Shown here one piece after another: positions 60,703 to 64,000 of a stretch of DNA of 64,000 nt (the first letter of the stretch is position 1; every line of letters starts with the position of its first letter). The translations under genes and the position numbers were made by a program. The notes under the pieces are model-generated. The model made no database searches and was not told where the DNA came from. It saw only the letters and a program-made list of their open reading frames with translations. Source of the DNA: UBA2882 sp051877575 (GTDB lineage: Bacteria > Bacillota > Clostridia > Lachnospirales > Lachnospiraceae); the NCBI GenBank assembly GCA_051877575.1, contig JBJEJA010000038.1, positions 1 to 64,000 on the forward strand. Direction: 5' to 3'.

Positions 60703-62453
60703 GAATATTGTATCTTTTGCCCTCTGTATCTGTTAAAGCAGGCAAATATTTCCTGCCTTCTCGGTCTGGCCATAGCTCTTGTGCCGATTACATCCATTCC
60801 TTTTTGGTCCATGGTCTTTTCCAACAGATCGACCACTTCCCCGAGGCTGCGCTTTCCGTCCACGAAATGCAGATGGGCGTATTTCAACAGCTGCCCCAAT
60901 GCATTTAACTGTTCGGGATCCGCCAGCTGTTCCACCAGACGCAGATCAATATTATCATGATCAACGGAAATGCAATCCATTCCCATGGTCTTGATTTTCA
61001 CCCGCGGCTCTTTTAATGCTTTAACGGGGCACGGAATTCGTTTCCCGCCAAAATCCACAGGTTTTAAATTGTTAGCGCAAGCTAACCCTATGTCATCTCC
61101 GACCCCATGACTTTCATCGGTTCCACCCCTATGGCTTTGATATTCCCAAGCTTCTTTTTTGGCGCGTTCCGTAATATCCAAAGGCTGATAACGGTCCATC
61201 TGTATGATCTTATCCGCCACATAGAAATAAGAACCGCAGCTGCCTGCAACCAACACGGTAGAAACGCCCTCTTTCTCATACAATTCCCTTACCCTGTCTA
61301 TAAAAGGAATGATCGGCTCCTGATTTCGCAACACCACTCTCTGCATCAGTTCATCCCGTATCATAAAATTGGTAGCACTGGTATCCTCATCCATCAGCAG
61401 CACGCTTGCCCCCGCTTCTATGCTCTCCGACACACCTGCTGCCTGAGAGGTGCTGCCGCTGGCATCCTCCGTCTCAAAAGAAACGGTATCCTTTCCGTTT
61501 GGGAGATCATCAATAAACATGGAAATGTTCACGCTTTTGATGCTTCTGCCGTCTTCCGCACGGGACTTGACAGCCGTTTCATCGGTGATGACAAGCTCCC
61601 TTCCGTCTCCGGCGATATGATTATAAACCCCAAGCTCCAGCGCCTTCAGCAGAGTCGATTTTCCGTGATAACCACCGCCTACAATCAGGGTAACTCCTTT
61701 TTGAATCCCCATTCCGGTTATCTTTCCCCGGTTAGGCAATGTGAATGTCACTTCCATACTTTCGGGAGATTGAAAAGGAACTGCCCCTTTCATGGGCTTA
61801 TCCGAAGCTCCGCTTTCCCTTGGCAAAACAGCACCGTTTGCCACAAACGCCACCAGCCCCTGCTTCTGCAGCTGTCTGCGGATTTCCGTCTGATCCTCGG
61901 CAAGCATCCTGACTGTCTCCACCGCCTGCCTGCTCTTTGCATCGTATTTTCCGTAAAACAGACTTTCTTCCACACACTTGGGAAGAAAATCGAATAAAAT
62001 TTTCATCAGTTCCCTGCTGTTGATGGTCCTCCCGTTTGCCGGAAAACCTACAGACAGCCGGACCAGAACGCTTCCCGTTGTTTCGTCAACAGCACAGGCA
62101 GAGCGTTCCAATATCTCCTGTCCCGGTCCGGATACGGAAAGGCTTCCGCTTTTGCCGCTGCCTTTGGCCAGATGATGATATGCTGCCAGTTTTCTGCCAA
62201 AGCTGCGGAGCAAAAAATCCTGCAAAGCAATTCTTTTCTCCCTGCTGTCATAACTCTCTGCCGGAAAAGCCGCTTTCTCTCCGTCCACATGGACGCTCAC
62301 ATCCGAAGGTGCCGCAAAAGGGTCGCCCTGTACGTGGTCTATGGACAACCGGAAGTCCGAAAATGCATATGCCCCTTTCGTGTCCTTATATGCCGGATAA
62401 CTCTTGTGGTCTATATTTTGTAATAGTATTCTCAAGTCTCTGTCTGTTTTCAT
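60699..62453 (-). CDS. ABC-class ATPase (COG3044 type)
   Basis: A 584-aa soluble protein of the family listed as predicted ATPase of the ABC class. Walker A is VGGGYHGKSTLLKALELGV near residue 252; the signature-like and Walker B region is VLLMDEDTSATNFMIRDELMQ; an N-terminal domain of about 240 residues is family specific. No membrane helices, so it is not a transporter. Its role is unknown; RNA or nucleotide handling has been suggested for related proteins. No operon partner. Confidence 0.85.
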   Translation of the reverse strand: MKTDRDLRILLQNIDHKSYPAYKDTKGAYAFSDFRLSIDHVQGDPFAAPSDVSVHVDGEKAAFPAESYDSREKRIALQDFLLRSFGRKLAAYHHLAKGSGKSGSLSVSGPGQEILERSACAVDETTGSVLVRLSVGFPANGRTINSRELMKILFDFLPKCVEESLFYGKYDAKSRQAVETVRMLAEDQTEIRRQLQKQGLVAFVANGAVLPRESGASDKPMKGAVPFQSPESMEVTFTLPNRGKITGMGIQKGVTLIVGGGYHGKSTLLKALELGVYNHIAGDGRELVITDETAVKSRAEDGRSIKSVNISMFIDDLPNGKDTVSFETEDASGSTSQAAGVSESIEAGASVLLMDEDTSATNFMIRDELMQRVVLRNQEPIIPFIDRVRELYEKEGVSTVLVAGSCGSYFYVADKIIQMDRYQPLDITERAKKEAWEYQSHRGGTDESHGVGDDIGLACANNLKPVDFGGKRIPCPVKALKEPRVKIKTMGMDCISVDHDNIDLRLVEQLADPEQLNALGQLLKYAHLHFVDGKRSLGEVVDLLEKTMDQKGMDVIGTRAMARPRRQEIFACFNRYRGQKIQYS

Positions 62454-62551
62454 AATCCTGTTCCTTTACAGCCTCAGCTGCACTTTTTGTTACTTATCTT
62501 ACCACAATTTCCGTCACACTGCCAGATTTTTGGACATATGTATCCCCAATG

Positions 62552-63448
62552 TCAAAGTACAATATCTTTTTCTTTTTTTCCTGCCATTTTTACGAACAGT
62601 ATCGCTGCCAAAATGAATAACGGAATCCCACTGAGCAGTCCTGCAAGTGTCGGACCCAACAGATAATGCCGGGGCATTTCCTTCAAAAACAGCATAGGAA
62701 TCCCCACTGCACCGTTGACCGCTCCATGCATGATTGCCGGGACCCAGATGCTTTGGGATTTTTCATAAAAGAAACTCAGCAAAATACCAAATGCCGTGGT
62801 AAATCCGCACATCATCAGAATTCCCAAAAACGGGGCTCCCGCATAACCGGTACCGTATTCATATCCCGCTAAGACGATCAGCGGGGCATGCCAGATTGCC
62901 CAGATGATACCGGATACGATCAATGCCGGTTTCCTTCCCAACTTACGTTGAAGCACCGGCGTCATATAACCTCTCCAGCCCGCTTCCTCTCCGATTGCGG
63001 TAAGGGCATTGATAAGCGGGGCATAGCCTACTGCGGCAACAATCTGTATGGCTGCGATTGTCTGCAGCGACATTCCCTGAACCGTTCCGTCCGCATCCAT
63101 CATATCCGCGGACATTGCTGCTATCATTCCCAAATCCGGATCAAATTTTTCCGAAAAAACCACGAAATACAGAACCCCTCCCAGCAGCGCCAGTACGGCA
63201 GGCAGAAACCATGCGATGAGATAATATTTCCAGCTCTTCTTAAACCGGAATTTCCAGAGTATTCCGCTCTTGTCTTTTTTCAATCCCTTCTCTGCCGCCA
63301 GCACTCCGATCAGGGGCATATACATGCAAAGCCCAACTAAAATCTGATACATCGGCTGTCCCAAAAGCACCCCCGCAATCTGCAAGGCCCATGCCGTTGT
63401 GAATGCCACAACCATGTAAATCATGAATTTCCTGTTATCCTCTCTCAT
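62552..63448 (-). CDS. CPBP-family intramembrane metalloprotease
   Basis: A 298-aa protein with eight or so membrane helices and the CPBP/Rce1 motifs: GEEAGWRGYMTPVLQRKLG (EExxxR) near residue 155, SGIIWAIWHAPLIVL with the second metal His, and MHGAVNGAVG with the third. Members cut prenylated or small peptides and often serve bacteriocin maturation or immunity. I start at ATG 63448 after AAGGAAGG; a TTG at 63469 is possible. No peptide gene is evident beside it. Confidence 0.88.
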   Translation of the reverse strand: MREDNRKFMIYMVVAFTTAWALQIAGVLLGQPMYQILVGLCMYMPLIGVLAAEKGLKKDKSGILWKFRFKKSWKYYLIAWFLPAVLALLGGVLYFVVFSEKFDPDLGMIAAMSADMMDADGTVQGMSLQTIAAIQIVAAVGYAPLINALTAIGEEAGWRGYMTPVLQRKLGRKPALIVSGIIWAIWHAPLIVLAGYEYGTGYAGAPFLGILMMCGFTTAFGILLSFFYEKSQSIWVPAIMHGAVNGAVGIPMLFLKEMPRHYLLGPTLAGLLSGIPLFILAAILFVKMAGKKEKDIVL

Positions 63449-63561
63449 ATGAATCCTTCCTTTCTTCAACTATCCCTTCATATCGGTTGGAACTTATTTC
63501 CCTTATAAAGCATCCAGTTGGTGGAAGGTCAAGTATCCTTCAAAAATATTTCAAATATATT

Positions 63562-64000
63562 TTACAGGACCTTTTTTTCTTTTTGTGCCGGTGCATCCAT
63601 CAAATTGCCGTCACAATCATAACGGGAACCATGGCATGGGCAGTCCCAGCTCAGCTCATCCGGATTCCATTGCAGCTCGCATCCCATATGGGGACATCTT
63701 GCCGATATCCTGTGAACTGCCCCCTGCTCATCCCGATAGCAGGCAAAACGCCGGAAACCGATCCTGACAATTCCGCCGTGTCCCTTTGGCAAAGAAGCAA
63801 GATCCGGGAAAGGAAAATGAAAAGCTCCTTTTACAAGTCCCCGGATACTCTGACCCACATCTGTTAACAAGGGACCCAACGCTGCAAAAAAATGCAGTCT
63901 CCGGGGGCTGAATACCTTTTCATAGGGATTTTCCCTTCCACAGATCCGGTCACAGATGATCATGGCTGACAGCATGGAAGCAGTCATTCCCCATTTCCCA
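63562..64000 (-). CDS. FAD-dependent oxidoreductase with Rieske domain, 3' part
   Basis: The C-terminal 145 residues are in the window; the gene goes on past base 64000. The part starts with GKWGMTASMLSAM, the closing FAD-binding segment of DAO-type oxidoreductases, and ends with a Rieske [2Fe-2S] domain: CPHMGCELQW and CPCHGSRYD hold the two Cys and two His ligands in the CxHxGC/CxxHG form. Enzymes with this pair are found in Firmicutes as uncharacterised YhfW-like oxidoreductases. The start is out of view. Confidence 0.88.
   Translation of the reverse strand, partial: GKWGMTASMLSAMIICDRICGRENPYEKVFSPRRLHFFAALGPLLTDVGQSIRGLVKGAFHFPFPDLASLPKGHGGIVRIGFRRFACYRDEQGAVHRISARCPHMGCELQWNPDELSWDCPCHGSRYDCDGNLMDAPAQKEKKVL

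Overview
The window reads as a chromosome segment of a low-to-mid GC Gram-positive anaerobe, most likely a butyrate-producing clostridium of the Lachnospiraceae type (an inference; no rRNA is present). The evidence is a complete butyryl-CoA operon (thl-crt-hbd-bcd-etfB-etfA), separate ptb-buk genes, a [FeFe] hydrogenase fused to rubrerythrin, a superoxide-reductase-like gene, LXG/type VII secretion genes, strong purine-rich ribosome binding sites, and no outer-membrane genes. One 100-N scaffold gap (11021-11120) is flanked by the same 55 bases on both sides, which looks like an assembly artefact.

Layout. 1-6.1 kb: 5' half of a tRNA-Ser(UGA), then a leftward housekeeping cluster with ispD, the t6A genes tsaD, tsaB and tsaE, rimI and an RNase Z. 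6.2-9.6 kb: a MacAB-like ABC efflux system. 9.7-10.7 kb: FMN riboswitch and riboflavin transporter ribU. 10.7-16.2 kb: SOR-like gene at the gap, a MarR-MFS pair enclosed by imperfect 57-bp direct repeats, and a LytTR-controlled ABC-2 transporter operon. 16.3-31.3 kb: hydrogenase-rubrerythrin fusion, tex, a GH9 cellulase lipoprotein, small membrane proteins, prfB with its programmed frameshift, secA, ptb-buk. 31.4-36.6 kb: membrane lipase, SGNH/MBOAT O-acylation pair, YbaK deacylase and rhomboid protease. 36.8-38.9 kb: an accessory island with a decayed Rpn-type nuclease gene, an unlisted type I toxin-antitoxin locus and a 248-bp palindromic element. 38.9-45.2 kb: the butyrate operon. 45.2-50.5 kb: an LXG polymorphic-toxin operon with two small partner proteins, a 560-aa effector, three near-identical tandem immunity genes of which the middle one is mosaic, and an M23 peptidase downstream. 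50.6-64 kb: hibernation factor, NlpC/P60 hydrolase with a WalR-like box, short-chain reductase, AI-2E transporter, DHH phosphoesterase, AbrB-glycosyltransferase pair, glycine riboswitch with an alanine/glycine symporter, ABC-class ATPase, CPBP protease, and the 3' part of a Rieske oxidoreductase gene cut by the window edge.

How the parts fit: thl to etfA turn acetyl-CoA into butyryl-CoA, ptb-buk convert this to butyrate with ATP formation, and the hydrogenase fusion probably links redox disposal to peroxide defence. The most novel material is the LXG operon (effector plausibly TelC-like, immunity plausibly TipC-like, both inferred) and the convergent toxin/antisense RNA locus at 37.95-38.34 kb. 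All functions are read from sequence motifs and recalled family knowledge; no searches were run.
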